This document shows, piece after piece, positions 10,300 to 19,633 of a stretch of 64,000 nt of DNA. Source of the stretch: Bradyrhizobium diazoefficiens (GTDB taxonomy: Bacteria > Pseudomonadota > Alphaproteobacteria > Rhizobiales > Xanthobacteraceae); NCBI RefSeq assembly GCF_016616235.1, contig NZ_CP067100.1, forward strand, positions 1,054,001 through 1,118,000, written 5' to 3'. The notes under the pieces were generated by a model that was not told the DNA's origin, ran no database searches, and was given only the letters and a program-made list of their open reading frames with translations. A program made the position numbers and the translations under genes. Position 1 is the stretch's first letter. Each line of letters opens with the position of its first letter.

Positions 10300-11985
10300 A
10301 TGGAGCGCATCTGGCTCAAGCAATATCCGCCCGGCGTGCCCGCCGATATCGAGCCGACGCAATACGCATCGCTGGTCGACCTCCTGGAGGAGAGCTTCAA
10401 GAAGTTCGCCGACCGCAAGGCGTTCATCTGCATGGACAAGTCGATCAGCTATCGCGACCTCGACCAGATGTCGCTGGCGCTCGCTGCCTACTTGCAAGGC
10501 CGCGGCCTGCAGCGCGGCGCCCGCGTCTCCATCATGATGCCGAACGTGCTGCAATATCCAGTCGCAACCGCCGCCGTGCTGCGCGCCGGCTTTGCTGTGG
10601 TCAACGTCAACCCGCTCTACACCCCGCGCGAGCTTGAGCATCAGCTCAAGGATTCCGGCGCCGAAGCCATCATCGTGCTGGAGAATTTTGCCCACACCGT
10701 CGAGCAGGTGATCGCCAAGACACAAGTCAAGCACGTCATCGTCGCCAGCATGGGCGACCTGCTCGGCTTCAAGGGCATGATCGTCAATCTCGTCGTCCGC
10801 CGCGTCAAGAAGATGGTGCCGGCGTTCTCGCTGCCGGGCGCGGTGTCCTTCAACGACGCGCTCTCCGCCGGACGCGGCCTGACGTTCAACAAGCCAAAAC
10901 TCTCGCCCGGCGATGTCGCCTTCCTGCAATATACCGGCGGCACCACCGGCGTCTCCAAGGGCGCCACGCTGCTCCACCGCAACATCGTCGCCAACGTCTT
11001 GCAGAACGATGCTTGGCTGCAGCCGGCGCTCGCCGCGCCGCCGCACATCGACCAGCTCCTGATCGTCTGCGCGCTGCCGCTCTACCACATCTTCGCGCTG
11101 ACGGCCTGCTACCTGCTCGCGGTGCGCGCCGGCGGCTGCAATCTCCTGATCCCCAATCCGCGCGACATCGCGGGCTTCGTTAAGGAGCTCGCGAAATACC
11201 AGGTCAACAGCTTCCCGGCGGTGAACACGCTCTACAATGGCTTGATGCATCATCCCGACTTCAAGAAGCTCGACTTCTCCAAGCTGAAGATCTCCAACGG
11301 CGGCGGCATGGCCGTGCAGCGCCCCGTCGCCGAGCAGTGGAAGGCGGTGACCGGCTGCTTCATCGCCGAAGGCTACGGCCTATCGGAGACCTCGCCGACG
11401 CTGACCTGCAATCCCGCGACCACGACCGAATTCTCCGGATCAATCGGCATTCCCGTGCCGTCGACCTGGATCTCGATCCGCGATGATGACGGCAACGAAG
11501 TCCCGCTCGGCCAGGCGGGCGAGATCTGCGCCAAGGGTCCGCAGGTGATGTCGGGCTACTGGAACAGGCCGGAAGAAACCGCCAAGGTGATGACCGCGGA
11601 CGGCTATTTCCGCACCGGCGACATCGGCATCATGGACGAGAGGGGTTACACCAAGATCGTCGACCGCAAGAAGGACATGATCCTCGTCTCCGGCTTCAAC
11701 GTCTATCCGAACGAGATCGAGGAAGTGATCGCGAGCCATCCGGGCGTGCTCGAATGCGCCGTGATCGGCATTCCCGATTCCAAGTCAGGCGAAGCGGTGA
11801 AGGCGTTCATCGTGAAGAAGGACCCGAACCTCGCTGCCGAGGACGTCATCAAGTTCTGCCAGGAGCAGCTCACCGGCTACAAGGTGCCCAAGCATATCGA
11901 GTTCCGTGCCGACCTGCCGAAGACCAATGTCGGCAAGATTCTGCGCCGGCAGCTGCGTGACGAGAAGAAAGCCGAGGCAGCGTAA
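10300..11985 (+). CDS. fadD: Long-chain fatty acid--CoA ligase
   Basis: The protein (561 residues) is an ANL-superfamily adenylating enzyme that activates long-chain fatty acids to acyl-CoA through an acyl-AMP intermediate. The phosphate-binding loop YTGGTTGVSKG is at 211-221, and the second AMP motif GYGLSETSP at 357-365. The hinge and C-terminal domain follow (YFRTGDIG, DRKKDMILVSGFNVYP), and the catalytic lysine lies in PKTNVGKILRRQL near the end. The ATG at 10300 follows GAGAGGGGAG; a GTG seven codons upstream is less likely. A DUF924 gene follows after 12 bases on the same strand. Confidence 0.9.
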   Translation: MERIWLKQYPPGVPADIEPTQYASLVDLLEESFKKFADRKAFICMDKSISYRDLDQMSLALAAYLQGRGLQRGARVSIMMPNVLQYPVATAAVLRAGFAVVNVNPLYTPRELEHQLKDSGAEAIIVLENFAHTVEQVIAKTQVKHVIVASMGDLLGFKGMIVNLVVRRVKKMVPAFSLPGAVSFNDALSAGRGLTFNKPKLSPGDVAFLQYTGGTTGVSKGATLLHRNIVANVLQNDAWLQPALAAPPHIDQLLIVCALPLYHIFALTACYLLAVRAGGCNLLIPNPRDIAGFVKELAKYQVNSFPAVNTLYNGLMHHPDFKKLDFSKLKISNGGGMAVQRPVAEQWKAVTGCFIAEGYGLSETSPTLTCNPATTTEFSGSIGIPVPSTWISIRDDDGNEVPLGQAGEICAKGPQVMSGYWNRPEETAKVMTADGYFRTGDIGIMDERGYTKIVDRKKDMILVSGFNVYPNEIEEVIASHPGVLECAVIGIPDSKSGEAVKAFIVKKDPNLAAEDVIKFCQEQLTGYKVPKHIEFRADLPKTNVGKILRRQLRDEKKAEAA

Positions 11986-11997
11986 GCGGTCTGGTTC

Positions 11998-12552
11998 ATG
12001 ACTGACGTCGGGAATATCAGCCCGGCCGGCATTCTCGCCTTCTGGCGCGCGGCCGGCCGCGAGCGCTGGTACCAGCGCAGCGACGCGTTCGACGCGGAGA
12101 TCAGGCGCCGCTTTCTGGCGCTATGGCAGAGGGCGGCCGCCGGCGAGCTGGCACCATGGGAAGATAGCGACGAGGGCGCGCTCGCGCTCGTCATCGTGCT
12201 CGACCAGTTTCCACGCAACATGTTTCGCGGCACGCCGGAGGCCTTCGCCAGCGATCCGCTGGCGCGCGAGGTTGCCCGCCGCGCCATCGACCGAGGCGTC
12301 GATCGCAGGATCGATCCGGTCCTGCTCGAATTCCTCTATCTGCCCTTCATGCATTCCGAGCACCTGCCCGACCAGTTGCATTGCGTCGCGCTGTTTGAAA
12401 ACGCCGACAATACGGAAAACCTGAAATACGCGCGCGAGCACGCCGACATCATCCAGCGGTTCGGCCGCTTTCCCCACCGCAACCGCCTGCTCGGCCGCGA
12501 CACCACCGCGGAGGAGCAGGCCTTCCTCGACAGCGGCGGCTTCGCCGGCTGA
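11998..12552 (+). CDS. DUF924 family protein
   Basis: The 184-residue, cytoplasmic, mostly helical protein shows the conserved segments of DUF924: FWRAAGRERWYQ near the start, IVLDQFPRNMFRGTP near the middle, FLYLPFMHSEH and FGRFPHRNRLLGR near the end. The family resembles TPR-like folds and has no settled biochemical function. It begins 12 bases after the acyl-CoA ligase stop, so it is probably cotranscribed with it. Length is typical and I see no damage. Confidence 0.88.
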   Translation: MTDVGNISPAGILAFWRAAGRERWYQRSDAFDAEIRRRFLALWQRAAAGELAPWEDSDEGALALVIVLDQFPRNMFRGTPEAFASDPLAREVARRAIDRGVDRRIDPVLLEFLYLPFMHSEHLPDQLHCVALFENADNTENLKYAREHADIIQRFGRFPHRNRLLGRDTTAEEQAFLDSGGFAG

Positions 12553-12660
12553 TGACATCACGGTGAAGGGCCGCCGCCCACGCGGCTTCCTCCGCCGGCA
12601 ATATTGTGCAGGCCCGCGCCACGGTCTAAAAAGCGGGACCGATTTTCAGGGAGAACGACG

Positions 12661-13146
12661 ATGGCGATCCAGATTGGCGACAAGCTGCCCGAGGCGAAAT
12701 TCCGCGTGATGACGGCGGAAGGTCCGCAGGTGAAGACCACCGACGACATCTTCAAGGGCAAGAAGGTGGCGCTGTTTGCGGTGCCCGGCGCCTACACCGG
12801 TACCTGCCACAAGATGCATCTGCCGAGCATCTTCCTCAACGCCTATGCCATCAAGGACAAGGGCGTCGATACCATCGCGATCGTCTCGGTCAACGACGCC
12901 TTTGTCATGAACGCCTGGAAGCGCGATACCGACCAGCGCGACGAGGCGATCTTCCTCGCCGACGGCAATGCCGATTTCACCAAGGCGATCGGCATGGAGC
13001 TCGATGCCTCAGCCAACGGCCTCGGCATCCGCTCCAAGCGCTATTCGATGCTGGTCGAGGACGGCGTGGTCAAGAAGCTGAACCTTGAGGCGATGCCCGG
13101 CAAGGTCGAGGTCTCCGGCGGCGATACGCTGCTGGGACAGCTGTAA
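12661..13146 (+). CDS. Peroxiredoxin, Prx5-like, single-cysteine
   Basis: The 161-residue redoxin reduces hydrogen peroxide and organic hydroperoxides. The active-site motif is PGAYTGTCHKMHLPS, with Pro42, Thr46 and peroxidatic Cys49 in the expected P-x3-T-x2-C arrangement. No other cysteine is present, so it must act as a 1-Cys enzyme reduced by an external thiol such as glutathione or a glutaredoxin. The ATG at 12661 has AGGGAG about 8 bases upstream, which rules out a longer reading. It stands alone on the plus strand, followed by a palindromic repeat. Confidence 0.9.
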   Translation: MAIQIGDKLPEAKFRVMTAEGPQVKTTDDIFKGKKVALFAVPGAYTGTCHKMHLPSIFLNAYAIKDKGVDTIAIVSVNDAFVMNAWKRDTDQRDEAIFLADGNADFTKAIGMELDASANGLGIRSKRYSMLVEDGVVKKLNLEAMPGKVEVSGGDTLLGQL

Positions 13147-13178
13147 GCTTCAGCCTCGCTCGCAGCCACACGCGCAAC

Positions 13179-13281
13179 TGTCATCGCCCGCGAAGGCGGG
13201 CGATCCAGTATTCCAGAGGCTTCGAGATTCATTACGACTGCTGCGGCGTACTGGATCGCCCGGTCAAGCCGGGCGATGACA
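13179..13281. repeat. Intergenic palindromic repeat (TGTCATC...GATCCAGTATTCCAG type), copy 1
   Basis: Outer arms TGTCATCGCCCG and CGGGCGATGACA pair. Each arm carries its own small hairpin (CGCCCGCGAAGGCGGGCG and CGCCCGGTCAAGCCGGGCG) followed by GATCCAGTA or preceded by TACTGGATC. Related copies occur at 17281, 30703 and 33256. It separates the convergent peroxiredoxin and rnhA genes, and may end transcription from both sides or stabilise the transcripts. Confidence 0.8.
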
Positions 13282-13324
13282 GCGGAGGGCATCGCAGCGC
13301 GTTCACCAACAACGCCGCTCGCCG

Positions 13325-13789
13325 CTACTCCCTCACCCTTTGCTGCAGTCTTGCCTTCACAATCCCATCCCGCGCCAACTGATCCGCGCGCTCGTTCTCG
13401 GGGTGACCGGCGTGGCCTTTGACCCAGTGCCAGCGCACGTCATGCGCCTTCAGCGCGGCGTCGAGGCGCTGCCATAGCTCGACATTCTTGACCGGCTTCT
13501 TGTCGGCGGTGCGCCAGCCGTTGCGCTTCCAGCCGTGAATCCACCCCGTGATGCCCTGCCGGACATATTGACTATCAGTGTAGAGGTCGACGGTGCACGG
13601 CTTTTTCAGCGCTTCGAGCGCGGAGATCGCCGCCATCAATTCCATCTGGTTGTTGGTGGTGTGCACCTGGCCGCCGTTCAGCTCTTTTTCCTTGTCGCCG
13701 AACTTGAGGATCGCACCCCAGCCGCCGGGCCCGGGATTCCCTGAGCACGCGCCGTCGGTAAAGATCGTGACGATGGGCTTTTCGCTCAC
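13325..13789 (-). CDS. rnhA: Ribonuclease HI
   Basis: This 154-residue enzyme cleaves RNA in RNA-DNA hybrids. The four magnesium-binding acids are visible: Asp12 in FTDGACSGN, Glu50 in NNQMEL, Asp72 in LYTDSQYV and Asp136 in ENERADQLA. The catalytic His126 lies in [10 protein letters not shown]. The start is GTG at 13789, which overlaps the thrB stop in a GTGA junction; the frame runs further upstream inside thrB, but the family length (about 155) fits the GTG. It is the last gene of the ispH-thrB-rnhA operon, an order often seen in Rhizobiales. Confidence 0.93.
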   Translation of the reverse strand: MSEKPIVTIFTDGACSGNPGPGGWGAILKFGDKEKELNGGQVHTTNNQMELMAAISALEALKKPCTVDLYTDSQYVRQGITGWIHGWKRNGWRTADKKPVKNVELWQRLDAALKAHDVRWHWVKGHAGHPENERADQLARDGIVKARLQQRVRE

Positions 13790-14781
13790 GCGACCGGTCC
13801 TGACGGCATCAGCCCGTAGTCGCACACGCTCGACACGCTCTGGTGGAAGCGCAGCTTGCGAAAATATTCCAGCGGATCCTTTGGCTTGACCAGGGCCCCC
13901 GGCGGAACGTTGAGCCAGTCCACTAGCCGGGTCAGCAGGAAGCGGATCGCAGCGCCGCGCGCCAGCAGCGGCAGCGCGGCCTCTTCGGCTTCGCTCAGCT
14001 TGCGCACCCGGCCATAGGCGTTGAGGAAGGCGCGCGCCTTGGTGACGTTGAAGGAATGATCCGGCTCGAAGCACCAGGCGTTGAGGCAGATCGCGACGTC
14101 ATAGGCCAGCATGTCGTTGCAGGCGAAAGTGAAGTCGATGATCCCGGACAGCTTGTCGCCGAGGAAGAAGACGTTGTCGTTGAAGAGATCGGCGTGGATC
14201 ACGCCCTCGGGCAGATCGGTCGGCCAGATGCCACTCGAGAGATAGTCAAGTTCAGTGGCGAGGAACGCACGCAGGCCCGGCTGCACCTCGTCGGCGCGCC
14301 CTGCCGCCGCATCGAACAGCGGCCGCCAACCCGCAACCGAGAGCGCGTTCGCTCGCTTGATCGCGAAATTGGCGCCGGCCAGATGCATCTTCGCAAGCGC
14401 CTCGCCAACGCCGGCACAATGGGTGGCGTTCGGCTTGCGCGGCCAGACGCCTTCCAGGAAGGTGATGATTGCGGCCGGACGGCCCGCCAGCTCGCGCAGC
14501 GCCTCGCCGTCCTTTGCCTTCACCGGCAGCGGGCAGCTCACGCCGTGCTCGGCGAGATGCGTCATCAGCGCGAGGAAGAACGGCAGATCGTTCTTCGCCA
14601 CGCGCTTCTCATAGAGCGTGAGGATGAACGAGACTTGCTTGTTCCCCTGGCTGGTGTGCAGCAGGAAGTTGGAATTCTCGACGCCCTCGGCAATGCCCTT
14701 GTAGGAGAGCAACTCGCCGAGATCGTATTGCTTCAGGAAATCCGCAAGATCGTCGGCGGCAACGTCGGTATAGACCGCCAT
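13786..14781 (-). CDS. thrB: Homoserine kinase (choline-kinase-like type)
   Basis: The 331-residue protein belongs to the aminoglycoside/choline kinase-like ThrB type used by many Alphaproteobacteria. It phosphorylates L-homoserine in threonine synthesis. The catalytic loop HADLFNDN lies at 196-203 and the metal-binding IDF at 215-217. The N-terminal lobe segment GVENSNFLL near 33-41 is the usual nucleotide loop. The start is six bases downstream of the ispH stop and the stop overlaps rnhA by four bases, so the three genes are tightly coupled. Confidence 0.92.
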   Translation of the reverse strand: MAVYTDVAADDLADFLKQYDLGELLSYKGIAEGVENSNFLLHTSQGNKQVSFILTLYEKRVAKNDLPFFLALMTHLAEHGVSCPLPVKAKDGEALRELAGRPAAIITFLEGVWPRKPNATHCAGVGEALAKMHLAGANFAIKRANALSVAGWRPLFDAAAGRADEVQPGLRAFLATELDYLSSGIWPTDLPEGVIHADLFNDNVFFLGDKLSGIIDFTFACNDMLAYDVAICLNAWCFEPDHSFNVTKARAFLNAYGRVRKLSEAEEAALPLLARGAAIRFLLTRLVDWLNVPPGALVKPKDPLEYFRKLRFHQSVSSVCDYGLMPSGPVA

Positions 14782-14787
14782 GCAGAT

Positions 14788-15756
14788 TTACTCTGCGGCG
14801 GCTTCGGGGCGCACCGAGCGCGGCAGCGGGAAGAACTCGTTCTCTTCCGCGGCCGAGACCGTCTCCACATGCAGCGTGTAACGCTCCGCGAACGCGTCCA
14901 TGATCTCCTCGACGATCACCTCCGGCGCGGATGCGCCCGCGGTGATGCCAAGGCTCGCGATGTTGCCGAACCTGGTCCAGTCGATGTCGGCGGCACGCTG
15001 CGCCAGCACCGCGATCTTGCAGCCCTCGCGCTCGGCGACCTCGCGCAGGCGCTGCGAGTTCGACGAATTGGGTGCACCGACCACAATGAGCGCGTCGACC
15101 ACCGGTGCCACCTTCTTCACCGCGAGTTGGCGATTGGTGGTGGCGTAGCAGATGTCTTCCTTGTGCGGGCCGTTGATGTTCGGGAAGCGCTCCTTCAAGA
15201 GCGCAACGATCTCCGCGGTGTCGTCGATCGAGAGCGTGGTCTGGGTCACGAAGGCCAAATTGTTCGGATCCTTCGGCGAGATGGTCTTGGCGTCCTCGGC
15301 GGTCTCGATCAGCGTGACGGCGCCGGCCGGGAGCTGGCCGAGCGTGCCGACCACTTCGGGATGGTGGGAGTGGCCGATCAGGAAGATCTCGCGGCCGCGC
15401 TTGAAGTGAATCGCGGCCTCGCGGTGCACCTTGGTCACCAGCGGGCAGGTCGCATCCAGCGAGAACAGGTTGCGCGACTGCGCGTCGGCCGGAACCGATT
15501 TCGGCACGCCATGGGCCGAAAACACGACAGGAGCGGTGGTGTTCTCTGGGATCTCGGCGAGCTCCTCGACGAAGATGGCGCCCTTCTTCTTCAACCCGTC
15601 GACGACGTACTTGTTGTGCACAATCTCATGGCGAACATAGACGGGGGCGCCGTATTTATCGAGCGCCCGTTCCACGGTGTCGATCGCCCGGACCACCCCG
15701 GCACAGAAGCCACGGGGAGAACAAAGCACGATTTTGAGGTCTGGTTTGGCTGACAT
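14788..15756 (-). CDS. ispH: 4-hydroxy-3-methylbut-2-enyl diphosphate reductase
   Basis: The last enzyme of the non-mevalonate isoprenoid pathway, it reduces HMBPP to IPP and DMAPP with an iron-sulfur cluster. The three cluster cysteines are seen as Cys18 in RGFCAGV, Cys104 in DATCPLV and Cys203 in [11 protein letters not shown]. The active-site glutamate lies in GHSHHPEV near 128-135. From the ATG at 15756 the protein has 322 residues, normal for the family; an upstream ATG at 15780 would add eight residues without support. First gene of ispH-thrB-rnhA. Confidence 0.94.
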   Translation of the reverse strand: MSAKPDLKIVLCSPRGFCAGVVRAIDTVERALDKYGAPVYVRHEIVHNKYVVDGLKKKGAIFVEELAEIPENTTAPVVFSAHGVPKSVPADAQSRNLFSLDATCPLVTKVHREAAIHFKRGREIFLIGHSHHPEVVGTLGQLPAGAVTLIETAEDAKTISPKDPNNLAFVTQTTLSIDDTAEIVALLKERFPNINGPHKEDICYATTNRQLAVKKVAPVVDALIVVGAPNSSNSQRLREVAEREGCKIAVLAQRAADIDWTRFGNIASLGITAGASAPEVIVEEIMDAFAERYTLHVETVSAAEENEFFPLPRSVRPEAAAE

Positions 15757-15966
15757 TGAGCAATCTCGGGACCGAATCACCTCGCCAAATGGGCGGGACG
15801 CGGTCGATGGATGAATGGGGCCTGGGGCACGGGCTGACAGGGACTTGGGAGGGAATTGGGCCCCCTTTCGGGCGCTGTCAAGGCACTATCTATAGCAGAA
15901 CCATTGCGTCATTGCCCCCTGGCGGCTTATATAGGCGTTAATTCCCGTCATCGCTGATGACCACCG

Positions 15967-15995
15967 GCTTCGCCTCCTGAGGGGGTGGGCGAAGC
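15967..15995. promoter_or_regulatory. Leader hairpin upstream of the DUF1013 gene
   Basis: GCTTCGCC pairs with GGCGAAGC across a 13-base G-rich loop. The hairpin ends 16 bases before the ATG at 16012, just upstream of the AAAGGAG ribosome site (15998-16004). Its position in the 5' leader suggests a role in translation or message stability; this is inference. Confidence 0.4.
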
Positions 15996-16011
15996 ACAAA
16001 GGAGATTTGCC

Positions 16012-16707
16012 ATGAGCAACGCACCTCTGATGCCCAAGGCGACCGCCGTCTGGCTGCTCGACAACACCGCGCTGACCTTCGACCAGGTCGCCGATTTCAC
16101 CAAGATGCACCCGCTCGAGGTGCGCGCCATCGCCGACGGCGACGCCGCGCAGGGCATCAAGGGGATGGATCCGCTGTCCAACGGCCAGCTGACCCGCGAG
16201 GAGATCGAGAAGGGCGAGAAGAACCCGGACTACCGGCTCCGCCTCCAGGAGAGCAAGGTGGTGCTGCCGCCGCAGCCCAAGCGCAAGGGCCCGCGCTACA
16301 CGCCGGTGTCGCGCCGCCACGAGCGCCCGAGCGCCATCCTCTGGCTGCTGCGCAGCCATCCGGAGCTCAAGGACGCCCAGATCATGCGTCTGGTCGGCAC
16401 CACCAAGAGCACGATCGCCAGCGTGCGCGACCGCACCCACTGGAACACCTCCCAGCTGACCCCGATCGATCCGGTCACGCTCGGCCTCTGCTCCCAGATC
16501 GAGCTCGATTTCGAGGTGCAGCGCGCGGCCAAGGAAAAGCCGATCGACGCAGCTTATGGCGGCGCCACCCTGCTGCCGGCCTCCGAGACCACCAAGAAGG
16601 ACGAGTTCGAGCCGGCGGAGCGCTCAAGCGACGACCTCAACGTCGATGCCGTGTTCGCCAAGCTCAAAACGCTCGGTGGCAAGAAGCACGAGGACGAAGA
16701 GGAGTAA
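16012..16707 (+). CDS. trcR: DUF1013 family cell-cycle regulator, TrcR-like
   Basis: This 231-residue protein is a DUF1013 member, a family restricted to Alphaproteobacteria. The Caulobacter member TrcR has been described as tracking with RNA polymerase and influencing the cell cycle. The N-terminal part (PKATAVWLLDNTALTFDQV) and a helix-turn-helix-like segment near 106-142 (LLRSHPELKDAQIMRLVGTT) are well kept. The C-terminus is acidic (KKHEDEEE). The ATG at 16012 has a strong AAAGGAG site, and a leader hairpin lies just before it. A good intrinsic terminator follows, so this is a single-gene unit. The symbol follows family resemblance. Confidence 0.85.
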   Translation: MSNAPLMPKATAVWLLDNTALTFDQVADFTKMHPLEVRAIADGDAAQGIKGMDPLSNGQLTREEIEKGEKNPDYRLRLQESKVVLPPQPKRKGPRYTPVSRRHERPSAILWLLRSHPELKDAQIMRLVGTTKSTIASVRDRTHWNTSQLTPIDPVTLGLCSQIELDFEVQRAAKEKPIDAAYGGATLLPASETTKKDEFEPAERSSDDLNVDAVFAKLKTLGGKKHEDEEE

Positions 16708-16735
16708 CGCTCCTCTCTGCGTTTACCGTCGACCA

Positions 16736-16770
16736 AAAAGCGCGGCAGGGAAACCCGCCGCGTTTTTTCT
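16736..16770 (+). terminator. Intrinsic terminator after the DUF1013 gene
   Basis: Stem CGCGGC(A)GGG pairs with CCCGCCGCG around an AAA loop, preceded by AAAAAG and followed by TTTTTTCTTTT. It starts about 30 bases after the stop at 16707. The flanking A run on the left means it could also work for minus-strand transcripts of the lipoprotein gene at 16930. Confidence 0.85.
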
Positions 16771-16790
16771 TTTGTATCCACACACTCGCT

Positions 16791-16918
16791 GTCATCCCTG
16801 CGAAAGCAGGGACCCATAGCCAAAGGGAGGCGTTTGGCGAAGACTCGTCGTTCGGTATGTCTATCGCCCGCCATCGATAGATCACGCGGTATGGGTCCCG
16901 GCGTTCGCCGGGACGACG
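16791..16918. repeat. Intergenic inverted repeat (GACCCATAGCC...TATGGGTCCC type)
   Basis: Arms GTCATCCCTGCGAAAGCAGG followed by GACCCATA, and the reverse TATGGGTCCCGGCGTTCGCC followed by GGGACGAC, enclose about 75 bases. The inner segment GTTTGGCGAAGACTCG recurs in the larger element at 24676-24862, so they are one family. It lies downstream of the minus-strand lipoprotein gene. Confidence 0.7.
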
Positions 16919-16929
16919 CTGGGAGTCGC

Positions 16930-17199
16930 TTACGGCCGCTCGGGATGGTTCAGCATGTACTCGCCGAGATCGCGCTGGCGGCGGTCGGCGCGGGCGGTGG
17001 CGGCATTGCGCTGGACGTCGCGATCCTTGCGGCAGGCTACGTATTCGGGCGAGCCCTGCGCGTAGCCGCGGCTCTGGCACACCGCATCGTCATCGTCGCC
17101 GCCCATCGCCACCGGCGTCTGGTAGCGCGCGGAGCAGGCGGAGAGGGCGATGGCGAGAGCTATGGCTGCGAGCAGGCGCGGCGCGACGGCGGGTGGCAT
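16930..17199 (-). CDS. Small lipoprotein of unknown function
   Basis: The 89-residue product has a signal segment ending ALSACS, a lipobox with Cys22, so it is likely a lipoprotein. The mature part is hydrophilic, with DDDD, two further cysteines (VCQSRGY, VACRKD) and many Arg/Asp residues. The Cys-SRGY-x-x-G-S-x-E-Y-x-x-C pattern is common in small rhizobial lipoproteins of unknown role. Flanked on both sides by palindromic repeats. Confidence 0.65.
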   Translation of the reverse strand: MPPAVAPRLLAAIALAIALSACSARYQTPVAMGGDDDDAVCQSRGYAQGSPEYVACRKDRDVQRNAATARADRRQRDLGEYMLNHPERP

Positions 17200-17280
17200 A
17201 CGAGGTCCTCTGTGAGCCGGCCCTGTTTAGCGCGGAATGAGGAGATTGTAAGTCCCTGGACACCGTTGCCCGCCCTCGCG

Positions 17281-17384
17281 GTCATTCCCCGCGAAAGCGG
17301 GGAATCCAGTACGCCGCGGCGGGAAGCGTGTGAACAAATGCGCGCCGCGGAGTACTGGATCACCCGCTTTCGCGGGTGCTGACA
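17281..17384. repeat. Intergenic palindromic repeat, copy 2
   Basis: Arms start GTCATTCCCCGCGAAAGCGG and end CACCCGCTTTCGCGGGTG, with inner GAATCCAGTACGCCGCGG and CCGCGGAGTACTGGATC. Same family as 13179, 30703 and 33256. It lies between the prpE stop and the lipoprotein start, both on the minus strand. Confidence 0.8.
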
Positions 17385-17430
17385 GCGGAGGTTGGGGCAA
17401 CGGCATCGCGCCTCACCGGCAGAGCAAACC

Positions 17431-19341
17431 TCACACCCGCCCCTTCAGCGACTCGCCGATCTCGTCCAGCACCTTGGGATCCTCGATCGTGGCCGGCATG
17501 GTCCAGGGCTCGCCGTCGGCGATCTTCTTGATGGTGCCGCGCAGGATTTTTCCGGAGCGCGTCTTGGGCAGGCGGCCGACGGTGATGGCGAGCTTGAAGG
17601 CCGCAACGGGACCGAGCCGCTCGCGCACCAGCGCGACGATCTCCTTCTCGATCTCGGCGGGCGCTCGCTTGACGCCTGCCTTGAGCACCAGGAAGCCGCA
17701 GGGCACCTCGCCCTTGATCGCATCCTTGATGCCAAGCACGGCGCATTCGGCAACATCAGGGTGTGACGTCAGAATCTCCTCCATGCTGCCGGTGGAGAGC
17801 CGGTGGCCGGCGACGTTGATGATGTCATCGGTGCGGCCCATGACGAAGACATAGCCGTCCTCGTCCTTGTAGCCGGCGTCCGAGGTTTTGTAATAGCCGG
17901 GGAATTCGGTGAGATAGGCCTCCCTGAAGCGCGCATCCTGATTCCACAGCGTCGGCAGGCAGCCAGGCGGCATCGGCAGCTTGATCACGATCGAGCCCAT
18001 GGTGTTGGGACCGACCGGCTTTGCGGCTTCATCCACCACGTCGACTTGGTAGCCCGGCATCGGCACCGTCGGCGAGCCGTGCTTCACCGGCAGCATGCCG
18101 AGGCCGACCGGATTGCCGGCGATGCACCAGCCGGTCTCGGTCTGCCACCAATGGTCGATCACAGGCACCTTCAGCTGCTGCTCCGCCCATTCCACCGTCG
18201 GCGGATCGGCGCGCTCGCCGGCGAGGAACAGCGTGCGGAATCCGGAAAGGTCGTATTGCCGGATGAACTTGCCATCCGGATCTTCTTTGCGGATGGCGCG
18301 AAACGCGGTCGGTGCGGTGAAGAAGGCGACCGCCTTGTGCTCTGAGATCACGCGCCAGAACGCGCCGGCATCGGGCGTGCCGACCGGCTTGCCCTCATAC
18401 ATGATCGAGGTCGCTCCGTGCAGCAGCGGGCCGTAGACGATGTAGCTGTGGCCGACCACCCAGCCGATGTCCGAGCCGCACCACCAGACCTCGCCGGGCC
18501 TCACGCCATAGAGATTGAACATCGACCATTTCACCGCGACCAGATGCCCGCCATTGTCGCGCACGACGCCCTTGGGAATGCCTGTGGTGCCCGAGGTGTA
18601 GAGGATGTAAAGCGGATCGGTGGCGGCAACGGGCACGCACGCGGCCTTCTTGCCATCGTTGATCGCTTTGCGGCGCAGGCTCGCCCAATCATAGTCGCGG
18701 CCCGGCGTGAGGTCGCAGGTGAGCTGCGGGCGTTGCAGCACGATGCAGGCCTTCGGCTTCGAAGACGCGAGCTTGATCGCCTCATCGAGCAGCGGCTTGT
18801 ACTGGACGATGCGGCCGGGCTCGATGCCGCAGCTCGCGGAGAGAATGAGCTTTGGCTGCGCATCGTCGATGCGGCTGGCGAGCTCTTTTGCGGCAAAGCC
18901 GCCGAACACCACGGAGTGCACCGCGCCGATGCGCGCGCAGGCGAGCATCGCGACCACGGCCTCCGCCACCATCGGCATATAGAGGATGACGCGGTCGCCC
19001 TTGGTGACGCCGAAGTCCTGCATGATGGCGGCGAGCGCCTGCACCTCGCCAAGCAGTTCGGCATAGGTGAATTTGGTGATGCTGTTCGTCAGTGGCGAGT
19101 CATGAATCAGCGCGACCTGACCGGCGCGGCCGCGTTCGACATGACGATCGAGCGCGTTGTAGCAGGTGTTGACGACGCCGCCGGTGAACCAGCGCCCATA
19201 GACGCCTTCGTTCGGATCGAAGATCCTTTTCGGCGGCTCGATCCAGTCGATCTCCTTGGCCGCCTCCGCCCAAAATCCCTCCGGATCGGCCAACGAGCGC
19301 GCATGGATTTCGTGATAGAGACTCTTGCCCTGGATGTTCAT
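17431..19341 (-). CDS. prpE: Propionyl-CoA synthetase
   Basis: The 636-residue protein is an acetate/propionate-CoA ligase of the ANL superfamily; it best fits PrpE, which activates propionate for propionyl-CoA metabolism. The phosphate loop YTSGTTGIPKG is at 248-258, the motif WWQTETGW lies near 390-400, and the regulatory/catalytic lysine is in RLPKTRSGK (Lys598). The N-terminus YHEIHARSLADPEGFWAEAA is typical of PrpE rather than Acs. A GGGAG site precedes the ATG. Acetyl-CoA synthetase or acrylate activation are possible side roles. No other propionate gene is adjacent. Confidence 0.87.
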   Translation of the reverse strand: MNIQGKSLYHEIHARSLADPEGFWAEAAKEIDWIEPPKRIFDPNEGVYGRWFTGGVVNTCYNALDRHVERGRAGQVALIHDSPLTNSITKFTYAELLGEVQALAAIMQDFGVTKGDRVILYMPMVAEAVVAMLACARIGAVHSVVFGGFAAKELASRIDDAQPKLILSASCGIEPGRIVQYKPLLDEAIKLASSKPKACIVLQRPQLTCDLTPGRDYDWASLRRKAINDGKKAACVPVAATDPLYILYTSGTTGIPKGVVRDNGGHLVAVKWSMFNLYGVRPGEVWWCGSDIGWVVGHSYIVYGPLLHGATSIMYEGKPVGTPDAGAFWRVISEHKAVAFFTAPTAFRAIRKEDPDGKFIRQYDLSGFRTLFLAGERADPPTVEWAEQQLKVPVIDHWWQTETGWCIAGNPVGLGMLPVKHGSPTVPMPGYQVDVVDEAAKPVGPNTMGSIVIKLPMPPGCLPTLWNQDARFREAYLTEFPGYYKTSDAGYKDEDGYVFVMGRTDDIINVAGHRLSTGSMEEILTSHPDVAECAVLGIKDAIKGEVPCGFLVLKAGVKRAPAEIEKEIVALVRERLGPVAAFKLAITVGRLPKTRSGKILRGTIKKIADGEPWTMPATIEDPKVLDEIGESLKGRV

Positions 19342-19484
19342 TCCCGTGCTCCCGTTCCCTGTATTGGCCGGATCAACTACCGACCTTGTTTGAGGGCTAT
19401 TGTCCCGGGAACGGGCCGCGGTTCAAGCTTAAAGGGATGGTCCTTTTGGGGAATGGCACATGCTCGCCGCACCGGCGGTGTGCT

Positions 19485-19627
19485 CCCTCGCCCCGTTCTT
19501 ACGGGGAGAGGGTTGGGGCGAGGGGCTGCATCCGCAAAATCGGTGGCAACTGTACTCGCGGAGAGCCCCTTCACCCGGAATTGCTCTCGCAAATTCCGGC
19601 CTCTCCCCGCACGCGGGGAGAGGCGAA
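19485..19627. repeat. Intergenic repeat (CTCGCCCCG...CGGGGAGAGG type), copy next to TPR-LprI gene 1
   Basis: The element starts CCCTCGCCCCGTTCTTACGG and ends with CTCTCCCCGCACGCGGGGAGAG. Sub-hairpins are formed by the CCCCG and CGGGG pairs. A close copy in the same orientation lies at 21114-21256; looser relatives are at 23681 and 29535. It ends seven bases from the stop of the 460-residue TPR-LprI gene, so it would be in that gene's 3' untranslated region. Confidence 0.75.
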
Positions 19628-19633
19628 GAGCAG

